From NCBI GenBank assembly GCA_009760855.2, contig WPIO01000141.1, positions 435,501 through 499,500 of the forward strand: a stretch of 64,000 nucleotides of DNA, given 5' to 3'. Below the pieces are notes generated by a model, which ran no database searches, was not told where the DNA came from, and saw only the letters and a program-made list of their open reading frames with translations. Positions 50,671 to 61,465 of this stretch are shown here, one piece after another (positions within the stretch are counted from its first letter, which is position 1; the number at the start of each line of letters is the position of its first letter). The translations under genes were made by a program, and so were the position numbers. Source of the stretch: Cristatella mucedo (lineage: Eukaryota > Bryozoa > Phylactolaemata > Cristatellidae).

Positions 50671-51014
50671 AAGTTTGCCATGGATTTTCACTTATTATTT
50701 TAGTGAATTGCTGCAGAATGGTGGAGGCAATTATAGTTAAATTGTGCGAGTACACAATTAACAAAGAGTAGAGCAGGGTTCAATCATAACTACGGCTTCT
50801 AGTTCGTGCATTTTGGGCGCCTTGCGGTGGATTTTGGTGGATTGTGGTATGGGACCAGGCCGTTGCAGTCAATTGCAACGCGTTGCTAGAGAACGCGTAC
50901 GGACAATGGAGTGAAATGTTATTGGTTTACTTTGAACTGAGTCTAGTCTTATATGCAATGAAAATGAGAACTTCACGTTCTTGATTTGAGGATGATTTGC
51001 ACTGGAATCTAGTG

Positions 51015-52600
51015 GATTAAGTACGTCAAAAATCGTTTCTTACGTGGAGTTGAAGAACTGTTTCGTGATTTCAAAAACACAACCGAAATCATGAAGAAAA
51101 TCAAAGACTTGCCATTATCTGCTAAAACAGTACAAGATAGAACTTATAAAATGTCTTCAAATGTAACACGCATGCAAGTGGAAGACATTCAACTGGCTTC
51201 AGCTTTATCATTTGCTATGGATGAGTCTTGCGACATAAAAGACATGGCACAAGTTACCCTTTTCGTCAGGTATATGTCGTCCCAAGGTCCAAAAGAAGAA
51301 CTACTAGGATTGCTGCCGCTCTCAGGGCAAACTCGTGGAGAAGATATAGCAAATGCTGTGCAAAAATGCCTGGAAGACTATGAAATTGATATAAATAAAT
51401 TCGTTTCCATAGCAACTGATGGAGCCAGAAGTATGACAGGAATACATAAAGGGGTAACAACGATTCTTCGGCAAAAAATAAACCCACATAATTTTAACGC
51501 TTCACTGCATAATTCATCAAGAGACACTTTGTGCCCAAACATTTCCGACCGAAATGGTTGAGGTCATGAACTTGGTTATTAAAATCATTAAGAGCATTTT
51601 GACAAAAGCACTCTACCATCGCCAGTTTAAGGAATTTCTTGAAGAAATAGAAAGCCAGTATTCTGAACTACTTCTGCACAATAAAGTGCGATGGCTTTCC
51701 AGGGGTAACGTATTGAAACGTTTTGCTTCTTGCTTGAGTGAAATAAAAACATTCTTCAATGAAAAAGGCATTGTCCATCCCGAATTAAAAGAAGACAATG
51801 GCTGCGAAAATTCAACTTCATGGTGGATATCACAAAGAAACTAAATGAGCTAAATGTAAAACTGCAAGGAAAGGGAAACCCAGCCTATGCCTTGATTGAA
51901 GGTTTTTTCGAAAATAAATTACATATTTTTGTTGAAGACGTGGAGAGCGGTAAATTACTTCGCTTCGAAAATCTGAAGCAATAGTTGCAATGAAACCAAT
52001 GCAACTATTGACACGAATTACGTCAGCATTACTATAAACAAAATGAAGGATGAATTCGCTGAGAGATTATAGCAATTCAAAACAAACGCAAGTACTCTAG
52101 TACTCTAGCGTTCATAGTAAATCCTCTCAACACAAATACAAATGAGATCAACATTGAGCCATTTGGAATTGATGCTGGTTTGCTTCAAATGCAATTGCTG
52201 AATTTGAAAACCAAACATTTGTGGAGTGGTAAGTTCACAGAACTCAAGAGCAAGTTAGAAGAGTTGGAGGTCCAGAAAAGCATGCACGTAACGCTGCACA
52301 AGTGGACAGCTCTAAAAGAAATGCCGCGAGTTGAGGCACTCATATTTGACGCATGGAATAGTCTTCAAGAATGCTACAGTGAGGTGAAGAAGTTGGTATT
52401 TGGAGTGCTGACGATCTTCGGGTCAAAATATTCGTGCAAGCAAGCGTTCTCTTGCATGAATATAATAAAAAGTAAAATAAGAAGCCGACTAACAAATTAA
52501 AATCTAGAGGTGTGCTTGAAACTGAAAACAAAAAGTTATGAGCCAGATTTAACCAAACTTTCAAAAGGCATGCAAGGCCAATGCTCCCATTGATGTAACT
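51015..52600 (+). pseudogene. hAT-superfamily DNA transposase, decayed
   Basis: Cut-and-paste transposase relative (the type found in GTF2IRD2, FAM200 and ZBED-like host proteins). Legible blocks in order: [31 protein letters not shown] (catalytic-core Asp), HCIIHQE (reached by a frameshift near 51500), NKVRWLSRGNVLKRF, then after a second shift near 51815 [13 protein letters not shown], and the C-terminal dimerisation region CKQAFSCMNIIKSKIRSRLT with a stop at 52498-52500 before its natural end. At least three frame breaks and an in-frame stop: not functional. Locally AT-rich, unlike host exons. The zinc-finger N-terminus and terminal inverted repeats were not identified. Confidence 0.88.
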
Positions 52601-53029
52601 ATTGTAAATATCTATTATTCAATAATTATGGTTATACTATTTGATTACTAATTTTATTATTCTAGCAGAGCTAGCTAAAATACATTAATGTGTTTTGTGC
52701 GAAACATTTGTATTTTTTATACGAATAAATATCATTTTATATTTAAAACAATTTATTTCCGCGTGGTGGCCTTGGCGGCTCAAGGTCACGTTCTCATGAT
52801 TGCTTATCACAGGGGCGCCGGTAAGGATGGCCTCATGGCGCTTCCACACGGCATTGATGCTGCGACCGTAGTACCATGGATTTTTAGTCGCAGGTCATGC
52901 ACAGCCAGTGAGCAGCCGATGTGCGTGCCCCACTGTGGCTAGTGCTGCCGCTCTGCTTGTGATGTTGCCACGCCCTGCTAGTGCCGTTGGTCTCCGTGAG
53001 GAAGCAACTGCTGAAGCACCAATGATTGG
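52601..53029. other. No recognised feature
   Basis: AT-rich for the first 150 bases (possible 3' end of the hAT element), then unassigned. Confidence 0.35.
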
Positions 53030-53265
53030 CTCATGCGTGCTGACACTGTTGCATGCTGCCACTAACCACACTTGCATGCCGACCCTGTGCATGTCAACTC
53101 TAACCATGTTATTCTTGTTCTTTATTGAGCATGCTACCACCAACCATTCGATCGTGCTTCCTTTGCAGAAATTGTAAAACGCCTAGAAAGAGATTTGAGT
53201 TCTCCAAGGGTGCTTCATCAAATGTAATGCTATTGTTATTGTTATTATTATTATTATTATTGGCA
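53030..53265 (+). mobile_element. LINE-A 3' end
   Basis: GCGTGCTGACACTGTTGCAT to the hairpin (AAACGCCTAGAAAGAGATTT) and a TTATTGTTATTATTATTATT tail. A short reversed hairpin fragment is also visible at 53700-53765. Confidence 0.85.
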
Positions 53266-53774
53266 CCTTAGCTCTTGACCGCCAAGTTGGGTTGCATATG
53301 GAGCTAGTAACCCGAGTTTTTCGGCCGGTTTGCCCAAATTCTGCCGATGTCGGCTTGTAATTGATATACTGCACGTTTTAATTGCATCCGGTGATCAGTG
53401 CATAGCTGTGGAGCTCGTGGAGGTCAAGGGTCGTGTATGACACCACCTATGCAACCGAGATCTTCCACTGTCTCCACATACCACACTGTCGTGGCTGGGG
53501 TAAGCCGGCAGTGGGCTCTCAATGCTGTAATTGGGTGGCGATAACTAGACGGCAGTCAGTTTAAGGGAATTTCGCTTCTCCTTGTTATTACGAAAGCTAA
53601 CTGCGGTCGGTCCACACGACTGCTTTAGCAAAGTGGTCGAGCTCCTGCGCTTTTGTAATGGCGCACACCCAACTGTTCGCACCGATTGTCTGGAAAAATA
53701 CTTCACCTGTATAGTTCCCTAAGAGAACTTAATCTCTATCCACGCGCTTAACATATGCCGAACGGATCGAACGT

Positions 53775-53830
53775 TATGCCCTGGTAGTTGAAGACGAGCA
53801 CCTTACCCCTAGGCTAAACCAGGGGTATCA
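53775..53830 (-). mobile_element. SINE-B head remnant
   Basis: Reverse complement reads GGTTTAGCCTAGGGGTAAGG and TGCTCGTCTTCAACTACC, the tRNA-like 5' part of SINE-B only. Confidence 0.5.
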
Positions 53831-53929
53831 GAGAAATGAAAATTGACATGAAATTTGTGTCTCAAGTACTAAAAAAAAATCACTTACTAATCTTCTCCAT
53901 GGCTTGCTCCCGAGTCCCGAGCTTAGTGA

Positions 53930-54055
53930 CAAGGTGCTAGATCTTCACGACCCAGGTACCCAGGTTCGAGTCCTGCAGTGAGCGATCCTTTAATTGCCAA
54001 CTGCAAGCGATGTTGATAACACCAAAGGCTCCGTTTGCTGCTATATAAATGAAGC
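53930..54055 (+). mobile_element. SINE-A copy joined to LINE-B
   Basis: B-box GGTTCGAGTCCTG, body with TTGCCAACTGCAAGCGATG, ACACCAAAGGCT and TGCTGCTATATAAATGAAGC. Its 3' end runs straight into a 5'-truncated LINE-B, and its body supplies the first ATG of the LINE-B frame. Confidence 0.82.
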
Positions 54056-55577
54056 TGTCGAATTCCTTTCTTTGATCGGGAAAGGCTCCGATATTTTTAA
54101 AATGTCGAGAGTTTTGCAAAGAAGAAATCTAATGATATTAGGAATTTCTGTGATTGTTGCTAAGCAGCTAGTTGAACATATTGAAAATAATGGAATGTCA
54201 GAAACATTTCAATCAGGTTTCAAGAGGCAGCACTTTACTGAAACTGCTCTCCTCCGTGTTAACAATGACATTCTACGTGGCAACGACGACGGGAATGTCA
54301 CTGCCCTAGCTCTGCTAGATCTGTCTGCTGCCTTCGACACCATTGATCACGAAGTTCTGCTTGAACGACTGAGAACAACGATCGTTCTGGCAGACGAAGC
54401 ACTGGCGTGGTTTAAATCATACTTGTCTGATCGTGTTCAATCCGTGTCGTGTGGGGGTCAGGTCTCGGACATGAGAAGGGTCATCTGTGGAGTCCCCCAA
54501 GGGTCTGTAATCGGTCCCTTGCTGTTCTCCATTTATACGCAACATCTGGGAAAAGTAATTAAGGCCCATGGAATAGGATATCACTTCTATGCTGACGATA
54601 CTCATTTGTATTTGTCATTTAAACCGTCGGAATCTGCTGCAGCAACTGAGAAACTGAATGCTTGCCTTGCCGATATTCGATCCTGGATGTCGGAAAACTT
54701 CCTGAAACTAAATGACGATAAAACCGAACTTCTTCTCATAGGACACCCTAAGCGTGTGGCTGGATTAAAAGGCTTTGCTGTTCTAATAGGTGATGCTATT
54801 GTGCGACCTTCACCACGTGCTCGTAATCTAGGTGTCGTGTTCGACAGCTGCCTCAATTTCAAAAGCTTCATTCAGAAGACTGCCTCTACAGCTAGCCATC
54901 ACATCCGATCCCTATCCAAGATTAGAAGCTGTCTCACACAGTGGCTTGTAAAAAATTTAACTAGCTCTTTAGTTCTGTCTCGGCTTGATTATTGTAATTC
55001 CCTTTTGGCCGGGCTACCAAGGAAAGCTATTATGCCACTACAGCGGACTATGAATATGGCTGCAAGGCTGGTCTTCAAGTCCCAGCGGTTTGAGCACGTG
55101 TCACCTTTGCTGGAAGAGCTAGGAGGGTTGCCGGTTGAGCAAAGGATACAGAGCAAATTTCTTACGTTGACCCACAAGGCCCGCCACGGCTTGGCTCCTT
55201 CATACCTAGCTGAACTGCTGCATCCGTTTCAGCCTGTTCGCACCCTCAGGTCCTGTGTGGACAATAAATTAGCTGTCCCATTCCTCCGCTTAAAGACAGT
55301 TGGCGACAGAAGCTTTAGCTCTGCAGGTCCTAGACTGTGGAACTCGCTTCCACAATTCTTATGCAACGACATCTACTTTCCAACTGCCGACTATGGCACA
55401 TCTTTTTCAGCGGTCCTGAACTGCTACTTCTATGCTACTCACTACCTCAACTGCTCTCATGACTCTGCTATGCTTCCCACTTTCTCTTTGTTGCGTGAGA
55501 CGAAGTCTGTTGGCTACCGAATGCGTACCGAAAGCCGCTTAGGCTGTGAGTGCGCTATGCAAAACTCTCCTGCGTAG
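53994..55577 (+). CDS. LINE-B reverse transcriptase frame, opened by SINE-A sequence
   Basis: 527 codons without a stop. The first 20 or so residues (MPTASDVDNTKGSVCCYINE) come from SINE-A, not from the LINE. From about residue 60 the RT begins: VAKQLVEHIENNG, FQSGFKRQHFTETALLRVNN, LALLDLSAAFDTIDHEVLLE, GVPQGSVIGPLLFSIYT, catalytic YHFYADDTHLYLSFKP, ENFLKLNDDKTELLLIGHPK, then the C-terminal region SRLDYCNSLLAGLPRKAIMP. The endonuclease is missing, so the element is not autonomous. Mobile-element protein, not a host gene. Confidence 0.88.
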   Translation: MPTASDVDNTKGSVCCYINEAVEFLSLIGKGSDIFKMSRVLQRRNLMILGISVIVAKQLVEHIENNGMSETFQSGFKRQHFTETALLRVNNDILRGNDDGNVTALALLDLSAAFDTIDHEVLLERLRTTIVLADEALAWFKSYLSDRVQSVSCGGQVSDMRRVICGVPQGSVIGPLLFSIYTQHLGKVIKAHGIGYHFYADDTHLYLSFKPSESAAATEKLNACLADIRSWMSENFLKLNDDKTELLLIGHPKRVAGLKGFAVLIGDAIVRPSPRARNLGVVFDSCLNFKSFIQKTASTASHHIRSLSKIRSCLTQWLVKNLTSSLVLSRLDYCNSLLAGLPRKAIMPLQRTMNMAARLVFKSQRFEHVSPLLEELGGLPVEQRIQSKFLTLTHKARHGLAPSYLAELLHPFQPVRTLRSCVDNKLAVPFLRLKTVGDRSFSSAGPRLWNSLPQFLCNDIYFPTADYGTSFSAVLNCYFYATHYLNCSHDSAMLPTFSLLRETKSVGYRMRTESRLGCECAMQNSPA

Positions 55578-55680
55578 CACACACATGGTCTTTATGACTT
55601 TGTGGAGTTACTGACGGAGATACATTACATTACATTGCATTACATTACATTACATTACATTACATTACATTACATTACAT
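54056..55680 (+). mobile_element. LINE-B, longest copy, with ACATT tail
   Basis: 5'-truncated non-LTR element: RT domain, C-terminal region, 3' UTR (CCGCTTAGGCTGTGAGTGCG, GACTTTGTGGAGTTACTGAC) and a tail of about twelve TACAT/ACATT units (55621-55680) typical of reverse-transcribed repeat tails. Reference copy for all LINE-B fragments in the window. Confidence 0.93.
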
Positions 55681-55925
55681 GATATCTCGTCACGGTTACT
55701 GCAATTCCCTTTATTCAGGATTCCTTGTATGTGCCCTTAATCGGGTGCAACTGATACAAAGCTCAGCTGTTCTGCTAGTCTGCCATTAACGATATATATG
55801 CTACTTCCTGCCACTTCTGTCTGACCTTTACTGGCTTCCTATCAAACATAGAATCGGCATCAAGATCAAACGTTTGGCTTATGGGGCACTTCACTCGATT
55901 GCCCCAGTCTAACTCTCCTCCCTCC
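55681..55925 (+). mobile_element. Fragment of a third LINE
   Basis: Broken frames read CNSLYSG, ALNRVQLIQSSAVLL, then HYLPLLSDLYWLPIKHRI and KRLAYGALHSIAP, the C-terminal region of a CR1/L2-type element distinct from LINE-A and LINE-B. It directly follows the LINE-B tail. Confidence 0.65.
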
Positions 55926-56667
55926 TGTAGTGCTCTCTCAAAATTTCTCATCAATTCACAGCAACTTCAGCTGCGGCTATACTGCCAGAACGGTTTTGAT
56001 TGTTAACGATAAGGAAATGTGCAGAGTGCAGCTGTCCTAACAGGTGCATGTTTCTGTGACATTGACCTTCATATGCTGTAACACGTTTTTCTTGAAATGG
56101 ATGGCAAGAACAAAGTCGCTGCCATTTGGCGATGACCCCTAGAAAAGGAAGACAGAGGATGTCGAGAATGGTCGAGACACTATATCTGCCGACAGCAGTG
56201 ACAGCAGCAGTGTCCACCAATCCAAGCGGCTGTCGCCTGACAGAGGAGATACCTTAGCCTCAGCAGCAAGGAAGCAGCCACTGACGCCGGGAAGGAATGC
56301 CCAGACCAAGCTGGCTGCCTTTGCATTTGCAAAGCAGGGGTCAGGCTGAGCGGTTACACAAGTCTATTGTTAGGACATTCGACGATCGTGCCCCCCCCCC
56401 GGCATTCCAAGGTGCACATGTACTGGAAGATCATTCATTGTGCTGGTATATATCGTTAGGACATTAAAGCTGCGCGTAAAAGTCTGCGTCCTCTTCTCGG
56501 CAAGCTAACGGACTTCAAAGATGTGGTTAAGGCTTGTAGCTAAATGGAGCCGGCACTTAGCCGACGAAAGATGACTGCTTTCATAGGCGTCGATGCCTTC
56601 GTGACTGGTCGTATCTATGGCCTGTTATCGTTCCATGGCAATTCCAATACCGTACCTTGCCAGAGGT
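55926..56667. other. No recognised feature; C10 run at 56391-56401
   Basis: Short frames on both strands with no recognisable domain. Confidence 0.35.
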
Positions 56668-59600
56668 TAATAATAATAATAATAATGCAGCTGATAAAGC
56701 ACCCTCAGAGAAGTCAATCTCTTTCGAGGCAAGTCGGGAGGGAGTTCCAGGCTCTGGGAGCATACGAACTAAATGCACGGTCTCCAAAGGATTTGAGGTA
56801 TGTACGAGGTAGTGGTAAACTGTTGGATTCCGAAAAGCAGGTGGTACGGTCCGCAGCCTGGTGGGGGAGTAGATCTGAGAGATAGCGTGGAGCCAAAGAA
56901 TGAAGTAACTAAATAAATCCTAGCTGATCAAACAGCCTCTTTTTTGTATAGCGACAGAAGAGCCTTTATGGCTATCACCATCACTTGCAGTGGCGATAAA
57001 GAATCGCCCACCACAGGAATCGAACACACAACCTGACCTAAAAGTGAGCAACCGTACCTTGAAGTCTATCCGTTGCTTGAGTGGTAGTCAGTGCAGGTCG
57101 GCGAGAAGTGGTGTGATGTGGCAACTGAGATGCTTACGACAGACAAGTCTAGCTGCAGAGTTTTGCACCAGCTGCAATCGCCTGATCGCACATGCCGGTA
57201 GGCCAGTGAGAATAGAGTTACAGAAGTCAAGACGGGAGGTCACAAATGCATGGACCAACTTAGATGTGATATCCTTATCTAAAAAATCCCGAATGTTAGC
57301 ACTGTTATATAGCTGAAATTAGGCAGATTTGATTGTGAAGCTGATGTGGTCGTCTAACGAGAGGTCGCTTTGGAATATGACACCTAGATTTCGAGCTGAC
57401 TCGACAGGAGTTTTGCTAGCAGAGCCAATTTTGAGCGTCAGCCTTTCCAATTTCCGAATCACACTGGGTTTGCCCATAACTAGTAAGTTAGTTTTATCAT
57501 CGTTTAGTTTCAGAAAATTGGCTGCCATCTATGTGCGGATGTCATCAATGCATGCAGCAAGTGAGTTGAGATAATTTGGGGTGCTCGAAGGCTGGGAGGG
57601 ATCAAAGCAAAGGTACAACTGAGTGTCATCCGCATAGAAGTGAAAGCCTAGATTGTGCTTAGCAATCACATCAGCAAGAGGGAGAGTATAAACCGTGAAA
57701 AGAACCGGACCTAGCACGGAGCCCTGAGGTACTCCATATTTCAGAGGTTCCTCGGATGATCGTCGTCCATTCACGTCAATACTCTGGAGTCTCCCACTGA
57801 GATAGAATCTTAACCATTGCAGAGCAGTGCCAGTGATGCCCAGGCAAGATAAGAGGCGCTCTAGAAGAACTTTTTGATCTATAGTATAAAAAGCTGCCGA
57901 AAGATCGAGCAAAACAAGCAGAGACACTCTACCCATGTCTGCATTCCTAAGTAGGTCGTTGTACACCATAAGCAATGCTGACTCTGTGGGGTGATTAGCT
58001 CTAAAGCCAGACTGGAACTTACTAGAAAGGCTTGAAATTTCGATATATGAGTTCAGCTGATCTGCCATGACCCGTTCCACTGTCTTTGATAGGAATGGTA
58101 GAATGGAGACTGGGAGGTAGTTGCTCAACTTCTCTTGGTCTAGTGTCACTTTCTTAATAATTGGCCTGACTACAGCTTTTTGAAAGGTGCTAGGACATGA
58201 CCTGCGGCTAACGACATATTAATGATGTTAGTTATGCAGGGCAGCAGCAGATCAATGCAATGTAGGAGCAGGACAGTGGGAATAGGGTCCAGAGGACTTG
58301 TTGTCTTCTTTGATTGGGATACGAACTTCAGGACTAGATCACTAGGGACCTGCTTAAATGTAGACATCGAGGTGCCGCCAGGAATGGGAAGCAGCATTCT
58401 AGGGGGGATGTTGTCATCGCATAGATGGATTCCCCGATCTTGTCTATCCTCTGAACAAACAATCGAGAGTAGCTATCGGCTAGATCATCAGAAGGATCAT
58501 CAGGTAAGGAGCTAATCTTGGAGCGGTTTCGGAGATGGTTGATCGTCGACATAAGCATTTTTTGATTGTGCACCTGTGATTAAACAGTGTTTTTATTGAA
58601 GCTATACTTGTCTTTGCTAAGGTCGATCGGTACGACCTACAGTAGTCTTCATATGCCTGTCGATGGACAGTCAGTCGTGATCTCGTATGCTTTTTCAAGC
58701 TTGTGCTTAGTAGACCTGGCTAGTTAAATGTCTGCGGTAATGCATAGGCCGTCAGGGCGAGGGTGCACAGTTTGCTTTGTCAGAGGTGCCAACTAGTCGA
58801 ACGTGTCAGCTAGTGTCGTGTTGTAGCTAAACTACCAATGATGACTGATCGAAGGGAGGACTGAGCAGCAGAGGCGAAGCAGATATTCTCGCCCGGACAG
58901 CTTCAATGTCAAGGGTCTTGAGGTTTCGCGATTCACAGGTGATTTTGGAGGAGGTGTGCACACACTGTAGATTGAATTAGATCTGCTTATGGTCAGATAA
59001 GTAGGATTCGGTAACAATTGGTGATGAAAATGTGCAGTTGTATGAGAGAATCTGGTCGAGTGTGTGATCCTTGATGTGAGTAGGGCCATGCACATGAGCC
59101 ACAAGAGACAGTGAGTCAGTCAATGCACGAAATTCTTTGCTGAAGGCGTCAGATAAGTTACCAAAGTGAACGTTGAAATCACTAATAGCGAGGAAGGATC
59201 TATTTCTAGCACACAGAATCGAAATGAGATCGGAGAAATCTGAGACTGGAGGATTTGGTACCTGGTGGGCGATAGACTACTGCCACTATCGGTAGCTTGT
59301 TTTCGGATGAGACCAAGACAATCGATTCAAAAGACTGCTTCTAGGGTACTGCAAGTGGCTTGAGGTTGAATTTTGAGCGCACGATGATAGCAACTCCCGC
59401 ACCTCCAGTTTTGACTGATCTAGGGGTGTGAAAGAATGAGAAACTAGATGGGGTTGCGTCTTTAATTGTCGGGCAGTGTACAGATTTTAGCTAAGTTTCA
59501 GTTAGGGCGAGCAGGTCAATACCATTTTCAGAAATAAGGTCGCTTATTACCAGTGGTTTATTGCACATCGAGCGAGGATTCCAAAGGCAAGCGTTAAGTC

Positions 59601-59935
59601 TGGCCCATGGAGTTATAACAGGCCTGATAACCACTTAGAGAGATTCACAGGGACGCATGTGGTGGAGCGTGCTGAACGGTTCGAGACAACGATAGGAATA
59701 CCAAGCGAGCGGGTACTCAGTTCGCAGTTCCCGCTCAACGAGCGGCCTCTGAGCTGGCGGCTCCGGCCACCGGGGGCAGCTCCAGGGTGCTTTTCTTTTG
59801 TTTATGCATAGTTCATGAATCTTATCAAGAGCATTAATATCTAGGAATGCATTTGATCTACGACGAGGAAGCGATAACAGCTGCTGACGATCATAACAAA
59901 CATGCAGATTACTAGCCGCCGGCGTAGCTAAGGCA
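56668..59935 (-). mobile_element. LINE-A, most complete copy, broken frames
   Basis: Minus strand, from an AATAATAATAATAATGC tail to past the endonuclease N-terminus. The 5' part reads NPRSMCNKPLVISDLI, GIDLLALTET and GGAGVAIIVRSKFNL, that is the first endonuclease motifs absent from the 45888 copy. RT segments NHPTESALLMVYND, LLDLSAAFYTID, GVPQGSVLGPVLF and FHFYADDTQLYL are legible. An in-frame stop after LALTET, several frameshifts, a loss of about 230 bp just inside the 3' hairpin (near 56730), and a SINE-A insertion (56915-57035) inactivate it. Sequence 59640-59935 may be 5' UTR or ORF1 remnant. Confidence 0.9.
56915..57035 (-). mobile_element. SINE-A inserted in LINE-A
   Basis: Reverse complement: GTGTTCGATTCCTGTGGTGG, GCGATTCTTTATCGCCACTG, GTGATGGTGATAGCCATAAA and CTGTCGCTATACAAAAAAGA. 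LINE-A text is interrupted after GAATGAAG and resumes at GACCTAAAAGTGAGC, so the SINE landed in the finished LINE. Confidence 0.9.
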
Positions 59936-60837
59936 GCAGCAAAGCGATACCCTTTTAGATATCATTAGGCTCGTAATTTCTTACGCGCTACGGTCAAATA
60001 ACAATCAGAATTACTTTAAATAGGTCTTGGCCGTATCGTTTCCGTATAAGATGTTCGCAAGAATTTCGGTTTTCCAAAGAATTCTCCATCGAACACGAAC
60101 TCACGTTAAAGTGCTCTATGTCAAGTTGGCTGCTGAAAATGCTTATTCTCGCTTGGCTGCACTCAAGATTCTTTAGAATTCCAACCGAATTCATATGCCT
60201 TCAAAACTATTCATGCATGAACATATGTGCTAACACATATCGGCAAGTCCCAAGACAGCTAGCTGTCTGCTGCTGCTGATCGTGCTGCCGGATGCCCTGC
60301 CCATAGAATGTGCTAGGTGAGCACTTAATGCCGTCTTGTTGCTTCTGGCAATGGTTGCAAGCTTCCATTTCGGTCTGCTTGGCAAAGTAGTACCGCACGA
60401 TTCGTATCCTCATCAAATGTTTGTGACCGTAGGCTAGGCACTCGGCAGCTGCCGAAGGTGCGATTAGCCATCAGATGTGAGCGAATGTCTGCGGCCCTTA
60501 TGCGTATTGATAGTTCTGTGTTTGGTGCACACCCACACAATACGTACAGAAGGAGAATTATGACACTGTGTGTGACTCAGATTCAGAAAACTAGCCGCTT
60601 TGCGATTTTGAATTGGCAAAATTTTAAATAATGGCAACTCCCGACGTCATGAAAACTTACCCTTCTTCATTTCATCAGTGAGGACATGCTGCTAAAGTTA
60701 ACCGAGGCTGGTGAGTGATCTATTTACGCTCGTGTCAGACTAGATATTTTGCCGGCAGCAGGTGCTGCTGCCTTTGCACTTAGGTGTTAGCAACGGCTCT
60801 GCCTATGCTGGTACATTTGCTATAAATTCCGGTTAAT
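59936..60837. other. No recognised feature
   Basis: No gene, repeat family or Gypsy-related text recognised. Short frames only. Confidence 0.4.
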
Positions 60838-61465
60838 AATAATAATAATAGACTTGATTAGGCGCCCTTAGAGAACTCGATCTCTCTCTAGGCGCTTAAC
60901 ACTTGCTGCCAAGGAAACGCAATTGAATGGTGAGTGGTATCATGCTTGATAGACAACATGAATAACATGGTTAGGGGTGACATTCACAGAGTCAGCATGC
61001 AAGTGTTATTAGTGGCAGCATGCATAAAACACATAAACAACTAATCACAGGGACCCATTGAATGCTATCATAAATAGGTAAGTGAGTTTTAATTTTTTTT
61101 AATATGGTCAAGTCGGAAGATGTGACGGTAAGTCAGGAGTGAGTTTTAGGTGTTGGGAGCATACGAACTAAGGGTACGGTCTCCAAAGTATTTGACATTT
61201 GTACGAGGTACAGATAAACAGATTCCGAAAGCTGGTGATGTCATGCTAGGGCTGGTGGGGGAGTAAATCAGATAGGTAGGCTGGAGCCAAAGAATGTACG
61301 GACCTAAAAGGGAGCGACAAAACCTTGCAGTCAATCCGTTGCTGTAGTGGTAGTCAGTGCAGGTCGTCAAGAAGTGACGCGATGTGGCAACAGCGATGCT
61401 TACGACTGATAAGCCTAGCTGCAGAGTTTTGCACCAGCTGTAACCGCACGATTGCACTTGCCGGT
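60838..61465 (-). mobile_element. LINE-A 3' part abutting the Gypsy remnant
   Basis: AATAATAATAATAATAGAC tail, hairpin (AGGCGCCCTTAGAGAACTCG), 3' UTR and C-terminal RT text; 5' end at about 61465, where Gypsy RT sequence begins without a gap. Confidence 0.85.
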
